DNA from: Amycolatopsis vastitatis
GTDB lineage: Bacteria; Actinomycetota; Actinomycetes; Mycobacteriales; Pseudonocardiaceae
Reading direction: 5' to 3'
DNA: 64,000 nucleotides
Assembly: GCF_002234595.1 (NCBI RefSeq)
Contig: NZ_NMUL01000021.1
Location: 1-64,000, forward strand
The translations under genes were made by a program, and so were the position numbers. Shown one piece after another: positions 33,950-42,183 of this stretch (its first letter is position 1; each line of letters opens with the position of its first letter). The notes below the pieces were generated by a model. The model made no database searches. It worked only from the letters and a program-made list of their open reading frames with translations, and had not been told where the DNA came from.

Positions 33950-35632
33950 GTGCGTCTCTCCCGGACAGGACTGGTGGCCGCGACGGCCGCCCTCTTCGCG
34001 GCGGCGGTGCCCGCCGCGGCCGCCGATCCGCTCACGCCGTACACGACACAGCAGCTGAACTGGGGCGACTGCCCGTTCAAGCCGGCGGCGGAGGAGAAAC
34101 CCGCGCAGTGCGCGCGGATCACGGTCCCGCGGGACTGGGCCGACCCGGCCGCGGGGCCGGAGCTGGAGGTGTCGATCAGCCGGGTCGCGGCGACCGGCGA
34201 GCGGCGCGGCGCGATCCTGCTGAACCCGGGCGGCCCCGGTGGCCAGGGCACCCCGCTCGCGGGCGCGCTCGCCGCGTTGCAGCCGACGGTGAACCAGCTC
34301 TACGACTTCGTCGGGATGGACCCGCGCGGCACCGGGCACGCGGGCACCGACGACCTTGGCTTCCAATGCCAGGTGCCGGTCGGGCGGCTGCCGCAGGGCC
34401 CCCTCGACGCCCGGGACCGCTCGAAAGCGAGCATCGCCGCGCATCAGCAGACACCCCGGGCCGTCGCCGAGGCGTGCCAGAGCGACGCCCTCGCGCCGTT
34501 CGCCACGACCTGGCAGACCGCCCACGACATGGACCTGATCCGCATCCTGCTCGGCGACGAAAAGCTCAACTACCTCGGCTACTCCTACGGCACCTGGCTC
34601 GGTGCCAAGTACGCGTCGCTGTTCCCCGGGCACACCGGCAAGACCGTGCTCGACTCCAGCGTCGACTTCGAAGGCAGGCTGCAGGCCGACTTCGAGGCGT
34701 TCCCCGTCATCGACCAGCGGCAGTTCGACGACGTCTACCTGCCGTGGCTGGCGCGGAACTTCCCGGCCCAGCTGGGCGGGACGGCCGCCGAGGTCAAGGC
34801 GAAGTGGGAGCGGGTCCGCGCCTACTACGGCACGCACGGCCTCGCGCCGGACACCTACGACGGCGTGTTCGTCGGCAACGGCAGCCCGTTCCGCTGGGCA
34901 CTCGGCGCGCTGATCTTCCTCCTCGGCGCCCAAGCGCTCGACGGCACGGCGGCCCCCGGCCCGGCGGCGCTGGAAGGCGACCTCGACGCGGTGTCCCGGA
35001 CGACGTTCGGCGTCTCGGCGGCGCAGCTGACCACGGACCGGGTGGCCGCGTCGAACCTCGCCCCCGACTACAAACAGGTGTCCGGCACGCGCTACGCCGT
35101 CGCGTGCGGCGACCAGCCCACCCGCCCGGCGGCCTGGTACAAGCGGCTCAGCGACCGGCAGGGCCCGCGCTACCCGCTGTTCGGCTGGGCCTACGGCCTC
35201 GGTGAGCCGTGCGGGTTCTGGTCGGACAAGCCGCGGCACGAACTCCCGGACGTGCCGGCGGAAGCGGCCGCGAACATCCTCGTGGTGCAGGGCGAGTTCG
35301 ACCCGCAGACCGGGTACGAGCAGGCGACGTCGGGGGCGCGGTCGGCCGGCGTGCCGCTGGTGTCGGTGGACGATTCGCCGTTCCACGGCCAGTACGCCCT
35401 GGCGGGCAACCCGTGCGTCGACGGTCTCGTGAACGTGTTCCTCGTCAAGAACTCCCGGCCGAAGGACACGACCTGCCCGGGTGTTCCGCTGCCGGGCGAA
35501 GACCAGGTGTACCCGGTCGCCGGGCCGGTGCGGGGCACGGGTGCGTCCGTCCAAACGCGACTCTCCGGCGACGTGACGGCGTTGCGCGCACGGGTCCAGG
35601 ACGAGATCAGCGCGGTGAACCGGCACCGCTGA
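33950..35632 (+). CDS. Secreted tripeptidyl aminopeptidase-like alpha/beta hydrolase
   Basis: A protein of about 560 residues. The signal peptide (LSRTGLVAATAALFAAAVPA, ending AAAA) is followed by an alpha/beta hydrolase of the S33/TAP type. The nucleophile is in LGYSYGTWLGAKYA, the oxyanion motif NPGGPGG lies near residue 90, the Asp is in GEFDPQTGYEQA and the His in DDSPFHGQYA, within the TAP-like C-terminal domain. It resembles Streptomyces Tap/SlpD/E peptidases that release N-terminal peptides outside the cell. GTG start with GGAAGGA. Converges with the copper-oxidase fusion, overlapping 26 bases. Confidence 0.88.
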   Translation: MRLSRTGLVAATAALFAAAVPAAAADPLTPYTTQQLNWGDCPFKPAAEEKPAQCARITVPRDWADPAAGPELEVSISRVAATGERRGAILLNPGGPGGQGTPLAGALAALQPTVNQLYDFVGMDPRGTGHAGTDDLGFQCQVPVGRLPQGPLDARDRSKASIAAHQQTPRAVAEACQSDALAPFATTWQTAHDMDLIRILLGDEKLNYLGYSYGTWLGAKYASLFPGHTGKTVLDSSVDFEGRLQADFEAFPVIDQRQFDDVYLPWLARNFPAQLGGTAAEVKAKWERVRAYYGTHGLAPDTYDGVFVGNGSPFRWALGALIFLLGAQALDGTAAPGPAALEGDLDAVSRTTFGVSAAQLTTDRVAASNLAPDYKQVSGTRYAVACGDQPTRPAAWYKRLSDRQGPRYPLFGWAYGLGEPCGFWSDKPRHELPDVPAEAAANILVVQGEFDPQTGYEQATSGARSAGVPLVSVDDSPFHGQYALAGNPCVDGLVNVFLVKNSRPKDTTCPGVPLPGEDQVYPVAGPVRGTGASVQTRLSGDVTALRARVQDEISAVNRHR

Positions 35633-38528
35633 GCTGGACCCACTCGGCGTCGGACGGACGGCGCCTGGTGTCCACGATGCTGAGCATCCACCAGCCCGGC
35701 GGGGCGAGGTTCGGTTCGTCCGGCACCGTGACCGTCAGCTCGTCCAGTGCGGTCACGGTGAAGGGCAGGTCCAGCAGGCGCTGCTGGCTGTCGGTCGAGT
35801 GCGTGGTCGCCATCGGCCGGATCAGCTGCACCCACCGGATGTCCCGGGCGTTCGGGGTGCGCAGCGTGAACTGGCCGCCGTAGCTCGCCGTGCCGGGGGC
35901 CTCCTCGATGAACGGGCGCCGGCCGCGGAAGAGGTACGGCGGGTGGTAGATCTCGATCCGCAGCTCGTCGTCGCCGCGGTCGGGGTTGGAGCCCGCCGTC
36001 GCGACGCGGCCGTCGGGCAGCAGCAGCGCCACCGAGTGGTAGAGCCGCGGGACGGTCGCCGTGGCCGTGACCGTCCACGTGCCGGACTGCGGGTCGTAGA
36101 TCTCCGACTCCAGCACCGGCCGCGCCTCGCCCTCGCTGCCACCACCGCTGACGAACACCGTGCGGTCGGGCAGGATCACGGCGTTGAGCCGGGTCCGGCC
36201 GTGGTTCATCGGCGCGGTCGGCGTGTAGGCGGGGTTCGCCGCGGCGAGGTCGGCGATGTCCGCGTTCGCCACCACCCCGCCGGCGCCGAGGCCGCCCGTC
36301 ACCAGCACCTTCTGGTCCTGCACCGGCGGCAGCAGCACGCTGGCGGCCTGGTCCCTGCTGCCGGCCGCGGTCAGGCCCGGCACCGGCGTGTGCGTGCCGG
36401 TGCCCAGGTCCAGCAGCTCACCGCCGATGCCGGTGTTCCCCAGCGACGCGCCGGTGAAGAACAACCGGCCGTCCCGCAGCAGGAACAGGTGCGGGTAGAG
36501 CGGGTAGCCGGGCACCCGCAGCGCACGCGTGGCGTGCCACGTCCGCGTGCCGGGGTCGAACACTTCGGGCACCTCGTTGAGGCCGGTGCCCGCCGCATTG
36601 GTGCCGGAGAAGGCGATCGCCGTCCCGTCGGCGAGCGACACCAGGGTCGGGTACCAGCGGCCGTCGGCCATCGCGGCGACGTTCACCCACTGCTCGGCGC
36701 GCACGTCGAACACGGCCGCGTCCGGCAGCCCTTCCCACGGGTTGTCGTAGTTCTTCGTGCCGCCGGCGGCGATCAGGTCGCCGTCCGGCAGGGTCGCCTG
36801 GCCGCAGCAGAACGTGTCGTACGAGATCGGCACCGGGGTGAACCGGCCGCTGCGGTAGTCCCACAGCACCGAACCGTAGGTGTGCGAGTCGTGCCTCGGC
36901 GGGTAGTTGCCGGAGCCGGAGAAGATCAGGATCTTCCCGGTGTGCAGCAACGCGAAGTGCACGGCCAGGGTGACCGAGTCGCAGGCGAGCAGCTCCCACG
37001 CGCCCTGGACCGCGGCGGTGGCGATCACCTCGTCGACGCCGGGCGCGTCGCCCATCCCCGGCATGTCCCCCATGCCGGCCATGGTCCCCATGCCGGGCAT
37101 CGTTTCGTGCCACTGCGGCGACGCGCCCGGTCCGCAGTCGAGCGTGCCGCCCACGTCCGCGCAGCAGTCGCCGTCGTCGTAGGGCAGCTCGAACGGCAGG
37201 CGGTCCAGCGAGTCGGCGGTCACCCAGATCCGCTGCCGGGCGCGGACCAGCCCGGCGAGACCGAGCATCATGTGCTCTTCGAGGTGGCAGTGGAACAGGA
37301 AGTCGCCGCGGACCGGCACCTGGCGGGCCCCGGCCGTCGCCGGCTCGGCGGCGGCGAAGTCCGGCAGCCGCACCGGTTCCGGAACCACCGTGTCGACGGT
37401 GAACCCTTCGACCGGGCTCAGCGGGTGGACGTCGGTCGCGCCGCCCGGCGGCGAGGGCAGCTTCCAGCGCGCGGCGTGCGGGTGGAAGTTGTGCCAGGTG
37501 TCGCCGACGTCGAGGTTCAGCAGGTACCACCGCAGCCGTTGCCCCGGCTCCGCTTCGATGGTCGGGGTGTTGCCGACGTAGCTGCGGCCGTTGAGGCAGA
37601 ACGACGACGCTCCCCCGCCGCCGGCGAACACGATGTGCTCGTGGTGGCCGCTGTTGAACCAGGTCACCGTGCCACCGGGCGCGACGGCCACCGAAGCCGG
37701 CTCGAAGAAGTTGTCCCCGATCACCACGTTGACCGCGGCCGGCGCGCCGCCGGAGACCACGACCGTGCCGGACATCGTGACGCCGTGGATCTTGCAGTGG
37801 TACGGGTAGCTTTGCGCGGCGGTGCCGAACGGGTGCGAATAGCGCGCGCCACCGTCGAGCACCGGGCTCTCGAACCCGTCCTGCGCGACGTCGCCCGCCA
37901 GCTGGTGGACGAACAGCGGGATCTCGTGGTCCGCCGGCGGCGCGGCCGGGTCCCGCACGATCAGCGCACCGAACAGCCCGCGGTTGATCCAGCGCTGCAC
38001 CTGCTGGTGGTGGTCGTGGAAGGCCCAGACACCGACCGTGTCCCGGCCCGCGGTGAAGTGGTAGGTCCAGCTGCCGCCGGGATGGATGTCGTCGCTGCGG
38101 GTGCCGTCCTTGCCCTGGACGCCGAGCGGCCAGGCCCCGTCGGAGTCGGCCCCGTAGTGCAGGCCGTGCAGGTGCAGGCTGTGGCAGTCGGCAGGATCGG
38201 CGTTGACCACGTGCACCGCCAGCCGGTCGCCGACGTCCGCCCAGAGCACGGTGCCCGGGACGCGGCGGTCCCACGGTGGCTCGTTGGCGTCCGCGGGCAC
38301 CAGCGGATCGGTGACCGGCTGCGTGTAGGCCGCGTCGTGGTACTGCCGGTACACCAGCGCGTCGAGGGTGCTCGCGAAGATCTCTTCCGGTTTCACCCGC
38401 CCGATTTCGTGGCCGGGACCGCGCAGGCAGTCCTTGCCGTAGTCGCGCGAGCAGCAGTCCTCGGCCGGCGCGAGCGGGCTGTAGCCCATGACCGGCTCGA
38501 TGCGCAGGTAGACGTCACGGTTCGCCAT
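35607..38528 (-). CDS. Multicopper oxidase fused to galactose-oxidase-like domain
   Basis: A 973-residue two-enzyme fusion. Residues 80-440 hold cupredoxin domains with all multicopper-oxidase ligand motifs: HSLHLHG (116-122), WAFHDHH (168-174), HNFHPH (346-351) and LFHCHLEEHMML (411-422). An extra plastocyanin-like unit carries YPYHCKIHGVTM (241-252). A Met-rich linker (477-495, repeats of MPGMG/MAGMG) leads to a kelch propeller plus DUF1929 domain (510-973). That part keeps the galactose oxidase residues: Cys in FCCG (574), Tyr in RWYP (626), Tyr-His in LYHS (830-831) and His in TTHS (910). No signal peptide is seen. GAGGGGGG ribosome site. It follows the uncharacterised gene upstream by 33 bases. 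Confidence 0.88.
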   Translation of the reverse strand: MANRDVYLRIEPVMGYSPLAPAEDCCSRDYGKDCLRGPGHEIGRVKPEEIFASTLDALVYRQYHDAAYTQPVTDPLVPADANEPPWDRRVPGTVLWADVGDRLAVHVVNADPADCHSLHLHGLHYGADSDGAWPLGVQGKDGTRSDDIHPGGSWTYHFTAGRDTVGVWAFHDHHQQVQRWINRGLFGALIVRDPAAPPADHEIPLFVHQLAGDVAQDGFESPVLDGGARYSHPFGTAAQSYPYHCKIHGVTMSGTVVVSGGAPAAVNVVIGDNFFEPASVAVAPGGTVTWFNSGHHEHIVFAGGGGASSFCLNGRSYVGNTPTIEAEPGQRLRWYLLNLDVGDTWHNFHPHAARWKLPSPPGGATDVHPLSPVEGFTVDTVVPEPVRLPDFAAAEPATAGARQVPVRGDFLFHCHLEEHMMLGLAGLVRARQRIWVTADSLDRLPFELPYDDGDCCADVGGTLDCGPGASPQWHETMPGMGTMAGMGDMPGMGDAPGVDEVIATAAVQGAWELLACDSVTLAVHFALLHTGKILIFSGSGNYPPRHDSHTYGSVLWDYRSGRFTPVPISYDTFCCGQATLPDGDLIAAGGTKNYDNPWEGLPDAAVFDVRAEQWVNVAAMADGRWYPTLVSLADGTAIAFSGTNAAGTGLNEVPEVFDPGTRTWHATRALRVPGYPLYPHLFLLRDGRLFFTGASLGNTGIGGELLDLGTGTHTPVPGLTAAGSRDQAASVLLPPVQDQKVLVTGGLGAGGVVANADIADLAAANPAYTPTAPMNHGRTRLNAVILPDRTVFVSGGGSEGEARPVLESEIYDPQSGTWTVTATATVPRLYHSVALLLPDGRVATAGSNPDRGDDELRIEIYHPPYLFRGRRPFIEEAPGTASYGGQFTLRTPNARDIRWVQLIRPMATTHSTDSQQRLLDLPFTVTALDELTVTVPDEPNLAPPGWWMLSIVDTRRRPSDAEWVQLSGAGSPR

Positions 38529-38561
38529 CGAAGCCCCCCTCGAGTGCCCGGCGCCGTCCGG

Positions 38562-39863
38562 CTAACCGGCCTCGATCGTCGTCGACACGGGCGTGGCCGT
38601 CGACGGCTCGCCCGTCTCGATGCCGTCGGCCGTGATCGTCGCCCGGTGGAACGTGACCGGGCCGGCGTGCGCGTCCGTGGTGGGCACCGCGTCCACTCCG
38701 GCCTCGCGGGTCCCCGCCACACCGGTCCCGCCGGAAGCTCCGCTGACCGTGCGCGGCCCGATCCACAGTACCTGCTCGGGCGCGTTCGCGAGCAGCGCGA
38801 CGTCGGTGCAGATGTTCAGCGGGCTGTTCCAGGCGACGTTGACGACGAACGTGACGCCCCGGTTGGGGTCGAACGGCGGGCCGTGCGGGGTGACGTTCTC
38901 GACGGTCACGTCCGCGGCGCCGATGAACCGCTGCTCCGTGCTGTCCGGCAGCTGCTGCGTCCCCGCGGCGTACTCGCTCGCCTGCACCGAGACGACGGAG
39001 TCCGCGCTGAGGGCGGGCCAGTTCAGGTTGACCACGTTGCGCCCGGGGTTCATTTTCCAGAAGATGCGGATCGCCACCGTGGGTTCCTCCGGGGTCCAGT
39101 CGAGCGGGTAGGGGTTGTCCGGGTTCGGGCCCGGGACGACGGAAACGACCGGGTGCCCGGCCGCGTCGGTACGGGGAAACGCGCGGTCCAGCTGAGCTTT
39201 GAACGCGGGAAACGGGTCGGCGCTGTCGCCGGTGAGGTTCCGGTACACCCCGGCGAGCGTCGGCGCCGCCGCGGCGATCACCCGCTTGATGTCGTAGCCG
39301 CGCTGGTAGGAAAGGTAGTTGATGAACAGGGTCGCGCAGCCCGACTTGGCGTCGGGAGCGTGGTCGTGTTCGTCGACGCCGTTGACGTAGTCGGCGCGGT
39401 CGCTGTTCAGCCACAGACCGGCGGTGTCGAAGCCGGCCAGGTTCGCCCCGAGTCCCCGCTGGTGCAGGAACTCCGCCGACAGGACCCGGGACAGCCCCTC
39501 CCCCGCGGAGCCTTCGTTGCTGCCGTCCGCGGCGAACCAGCCCCGGTTCTGCGCCAGCATCAGCATCTCGACCACCTCGGCCACCAGCAGGTAGCGCACG
39601 ACGTCGAGGCCGGATCCGTTGCCGGGCCGGAGGCTGATCGGCGGACCCCAGCCCGCCGAGGCGTAGCCACCGGGGTCGATGTGCACCTCGATGGGCAGCG
39701 CGTACGGCAGGCCGATGCCGCCGAACCAGTCGGACATGATCGCGTAGTCCTGTTCGCACACCGCCAGCAACGCGGTCGCCCGCTGAGCGCCGTCGGCGGC
39801 ACTCAGCGAATTGTCGTAGCTGACCCGGTAATGGGTCGTGGAACCAGCGAGAACGAGAGTCAC
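38562..39863 (-). CDS. Uncharacterised partner of the copper-oxidase fusion
   Basis: A 433-residue soluble protein without signal peptide or membrane helices. The N-terminal 240 residues are alpha/beta with metallopeptidase-like spacing (VVRYLLVAEVVEMLMLAQNR, then YVNGVDEHDHAP and GCATLFINYLSYQRGYD), but there is no HExxH. The C-terminal 190 residues look beta-rich: VAIRIFWKMNPGRNVVNLNW, then VTFVVNVAWNSPLN. I do not recognise the family. GTG start with no clear ribosome site. Transcribed just ahead of the oxidase fusion, so it may act as substrate-binding or maturation partner; this is inferred from position only. Confidence 0.65.
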   Translation of the reverse strand: MTLVLAGSTTHYRVSYDNSLSAADGAQRATALLAVCEQDYAIMSDWFGGIGLPYALPIEVHIDPGGYASAGWGPPISLRPGNGSGLDVVRYLLVAEVVEMLMLAQNRGWFAADGSNEGSAGEGLSRVLSAEFLHQRGLGANLAGFDTAGLWLNSDRADYVNGVDEHDHAPDAKSGCATLFINYLSYQRGYDIKRVIAAAAPTLAGVYRNLTGDSADPFPAFKAQLDRAFPRTDAAGHPVVSVVPGPNPDNPYPLDWTPEEPTVAIRIFWKMNPGRNVVNLNWPALSADSVVSVQASEYAAGTQQLPDSTEQRFIGAADVTVENVTPHGPPFDPNRGVTFVVNVAWNSPLNICTDVALLANAPEQVLWIGPRTVSGASGGTGVAGTREAGVDAVPTTDAHAGPVTFHRATITADGIETGEPSTATPVSTTIEAG

Positions 39864-40091
39864 GAAACGAGACGGTACGGATCGCGATGCCGCTGCGGAA
39901 ACGTCGGGAAAGGCGTCCTTTGGGGCAGTTTTCGGGGCCCGGATGGTCGCCGCGTGCCGAAAAGACCGGCTGTTCCGCTCACCTCGCCGCCGGGGCCTGC
40001 CGGAGCCGTCCGCGAGCGGAGGGGGGTGGCCCCGCCGGGCCGGTTCGGGGCAGGATGGTTCTTGACCGATTCACCTGGCATGAGGAGCGAG

Positions 40092-41375
40092 ATGACCGCG
40101 ATTGTGCGCGTCGTGGGACGGCAGGTCCTGGACAGCCGCGGCAACCCGACCGTCGAGGTCGACGTCGAGCTGGCGGACGGCTCGACCGGCCGGGCCGCCG
40201 TGCCCTCGGGCGCGTCGACCGGCACCAACGAGGCGGTCGAGCTGCGCGACGGCGACGAGACCCGCTACCACGGCAAAGGCGTGCGCAAGGCCGTCGCCGC
40301 CGTGAACGGCGAGATCGCCGACGCGGTCCGGGGCATGGCCGCGGAGGAGCAGGACGTCATCGACCGGACGATGATCGAGCTGGACGGCACGCCCAACAAG
40401 GCGAGGCTCGGGGCCAACGCCACCCTCGGCGTCTCGCTCGCGGTGGCCAAGGCGGCGGCCGCGGCGCACCGCCAGCCGCTGTACCGGTACGTCGGCGGCG
40501 TGTTCGCGCACGTGCTGCCGATGCCGATGATGAACATCATCAACGGCGGCGCGCACGCCGACAACGCCATCGACTTCCAGGAGTTCATGATCGCGCCGGT
40601 GGGGGCGGAGAGCTTCGAGGAGGCCGTGCGGGTGGGCTCGGAGGTGTTCCACACCCTGCGCAAGAGCCTGCACGAGGCGGGCCACAACACCAACGTCGGC
40701 GACGAGGGCGGGTTCGCGCCGAACCTGAACTCCGCGGACGAGGCGCTGGAGTTCGTGGTCGGCGCGATCGAGAAGTCCGGCTACACCCCCGGCGAGGACG
40801 TCGCGCTGCTGCTGGACCCCGCGGCTTCGGAGTTCTACGCCGACGGCGTGTACGACTACCGGGGCGAAGGCCGCAAGCGGTCGATCGAGGAGCACGTGGA
40901 GTACCTGAGCGAGCTGGTCGGCAAGTTCCCGATCGTCTCGATCGAAGACGCGATGGCGCAGGACGACTTCGACGGCTGGAAGCAGATCACCGACGCGATC
41001 GGCGACCGCTGCCAGCTGGTCGGCGACGACGTGTTCTGCACCAACGTCGAACTGCTGCGCAAGGGTATCGACCTCGGCATCACCAACTCGATCCTGGTCA
41101 AGGTGAACCAGATCGGCACGCTCAGCGAGACGCTGCTGACGGTGAACACGGCGTTGCGCGCGGGGTACTCGGTGGTCATGTCGCACCGCTCCGGCGAGAC
41201 CGAGGACGCCACCATCGCCGACCTCGCGGTGGCGCTGAACTGCGGGCAGATCAAGACCGGTTCGCTGTCCCGCTCGGACCGCACCGCCAAGTACAACCAG
41301 CTGATCCGCATCGAGCAGGAACTGGGGGCGCAGGCCGAGTACGCCGGCGGCAGCGCGCTCAGCGGCCGTCGCTGA
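40092..41375 (+). CDS. eno: Enolase
   Basis: A 427-residue phosphopyruvate hydratase (2-phosphoglycerate to phosphoenolpyruvate). N-terminal motif RQVLDSRGNPTVEVDV, loop PSGASTGTNEAVELRD, catalytic Glu pair in the DFQEFMI and VGDEGGFAP regions, magnesium ligands in LLLDPAASEFY, SIEDAM and QLVGDDVF, and the catalytic Lys and His in ILVKVNQIGT and MSHRSGETED. It is complete and well conserved. GAGGAG ribosome site 4 bases upstream. No other glycolytic gene is nearby, and the usual actinobacterial eno neighbours (ftsB, mazG) are missing, so this may be a second copy. Confidence 0.95.
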   Translation: MTAIVRVVGRQVLDSRGNPTVEVDVELADGSTGRAAVPSGASTGTNEAVELRDGDETRYHGKGVRKAVAAVNGEIADAVRGMAAEEQDVIDRTMIELDGTPNKARLGANATLGVSLAVAKAAAAAHRQPLYRYVGGVFAHVLPMPMMNIINGGAHADNAIDFQEFMIAPVGAESFEEAVRVGSEVFHTLRKSLHEAGHNTNVGDEGGFAPNLNSADEALEFVVGAIEKSGYTPGEDVALLLDPAASEFYADGVYDYRGEGRKRSIEEHVEYLSELVGKFPIVSIEDAMAQDDFDGWKQITDAIGDRCQLVGDDVFCTNVELLRKGIDLGITNSILVKVNQIGTLSETLLTVNTALRAGYSVVMSHRSGETEDATIADLAVALNCGQIKTGSLSRSDRTAKYNQLIRIEQELGAQAEYAGGSALSGRR

Positions 41376-41385
41376 CGGCCGATCG

Positions 41386-41414
41386 GGGGATCCGCCGTCG
41401 CCCGGCGGATCCCC
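41386..41414. terminator. Bidirectional terminator between eno and SDR
   Basis: A perfect inverted repeat with 11-base arms, GGGGATCCGCC and GGCGGATCCCC, and a 7-base loop. It lies between two convergent genes, 10 bases from each stop, and can serve both. Confidence 0.8.
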
Positions 41415-41423
41415 GCACCCGGT

Positions 41424-42158
41424 TCAGAAGGCGGTGTACCCGCCGTCGACGGGGAGGACCGCTCCGGTGATGTAGGACGACTCCGGCGAGGCGAGGAAGA
41501 GCACGGCGTCGGCGATCTCTTCCGGGACGGCGAGGCGTTGCAACGGGATCTGGCTCTCGCGCAGGCGGCGGTAGGCCTCGGGGTCCGGCCTGCGCCGGAA
41601 CGACGCTTCGATGACGGGGGTGGCGGTCAGGCCGGGAGCCACGACGTTGACGCGGATGTTGCGCGCCGCCCATTCGACCGCCGCGCCCTTGGCGAGCATG
41701 ATCAGGCCGCCCTTGGCCGCGGAGTACAGGACTTCTTCGGACTTGCCGACGATGCCGAGCCGTGAGCCGACGCAGACGAACGAGCCGCCCTCGGGCGGCA
41801 TCAGCGGCGCGAAGTGCTTCATCACCAGGAACGCGCTGAGCAGGTTGCTGTGGAGGACGTTCTTCGCGTCGTCGTAGGCCATTTCGGTGAGCGGGCCGCC
41901 GACCTGCAGGCCGTGGTTGAGCACGACGACGTCCACGGTGCCGGCGGACTCGGCGGCCCGGCGCGCCAGCTCCGCGACGAACGCCTCGTCGTTGAGGTCT
42001 CCGGGGACGTACACGTCACCGGGCTGGGCGGTGTCGAGCCGCTCCCGGCGGCCGGTGAGCAGCAGTCGCGCGCCCTCACGGCGGAACCGCGCGCTCACCG
42101 CTTCGCCGATGCCGCTGCCGGCGCCGGTCACCAGGGCGGCGACCTTCTCGAGTCTCAT
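41424..42158 (-). CDS. SDR-family oxidoreductase (catabolic cluster)
   Basis: A 244-residue classical SDR. It has TGAGSGIGEAV for cofactor binding, NHG in place of NNAG, Ser in CVGSRLG, and YSAAKGG with the catalytic Tyr and Lys. The C-terminal signature SSYITGAVLPVDGGYT is the usual end of classical SDRs. ATG start with AAGGAG 8 bases upstream; a GTG three codons earlier would touch that site. Last gene of the four-gene minus-strand unit (HAD, RidA, aldolase-like, SDR), 25 bases behind its neighbour. Confidence 0.88.
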   Translation of the reverse strand: MRLEKVAALVTGAGSGIGEAVSARFRREGARLLLTGRRERLDTAQPGDVYVPGDLNDEAFVAELARRAAESAGTVDVVVLNHGLQVGGPLTEMAYDDAKNVLHSNLLSAFLVMKHFAPLMPPEGGSFVCVGSRLGIVGKSEEVLYSAAKGGLIMLAKGAAVEWAARNIRVNVVAPGLTATPVIEASFRRRPDPEAYRRLRESQIPLQRLAVPEEIADAVLFLASPESSYITGAVLPVDGGYTAF

Positions 42159-42183
42159 GTCGGACACTCCTTCGCAGGTTGGG

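Noticed and set aside
35799..40091. A very long open frame on the + strand running from 35799 into enolase
   Set aside because: It is the antisense of the copper-oxidase fusion and its partner. High GC at third positions removes stops from the opposite strand. Real motifs are on the minus strand, and enolase starts at 40092 behind its own ribosome site.
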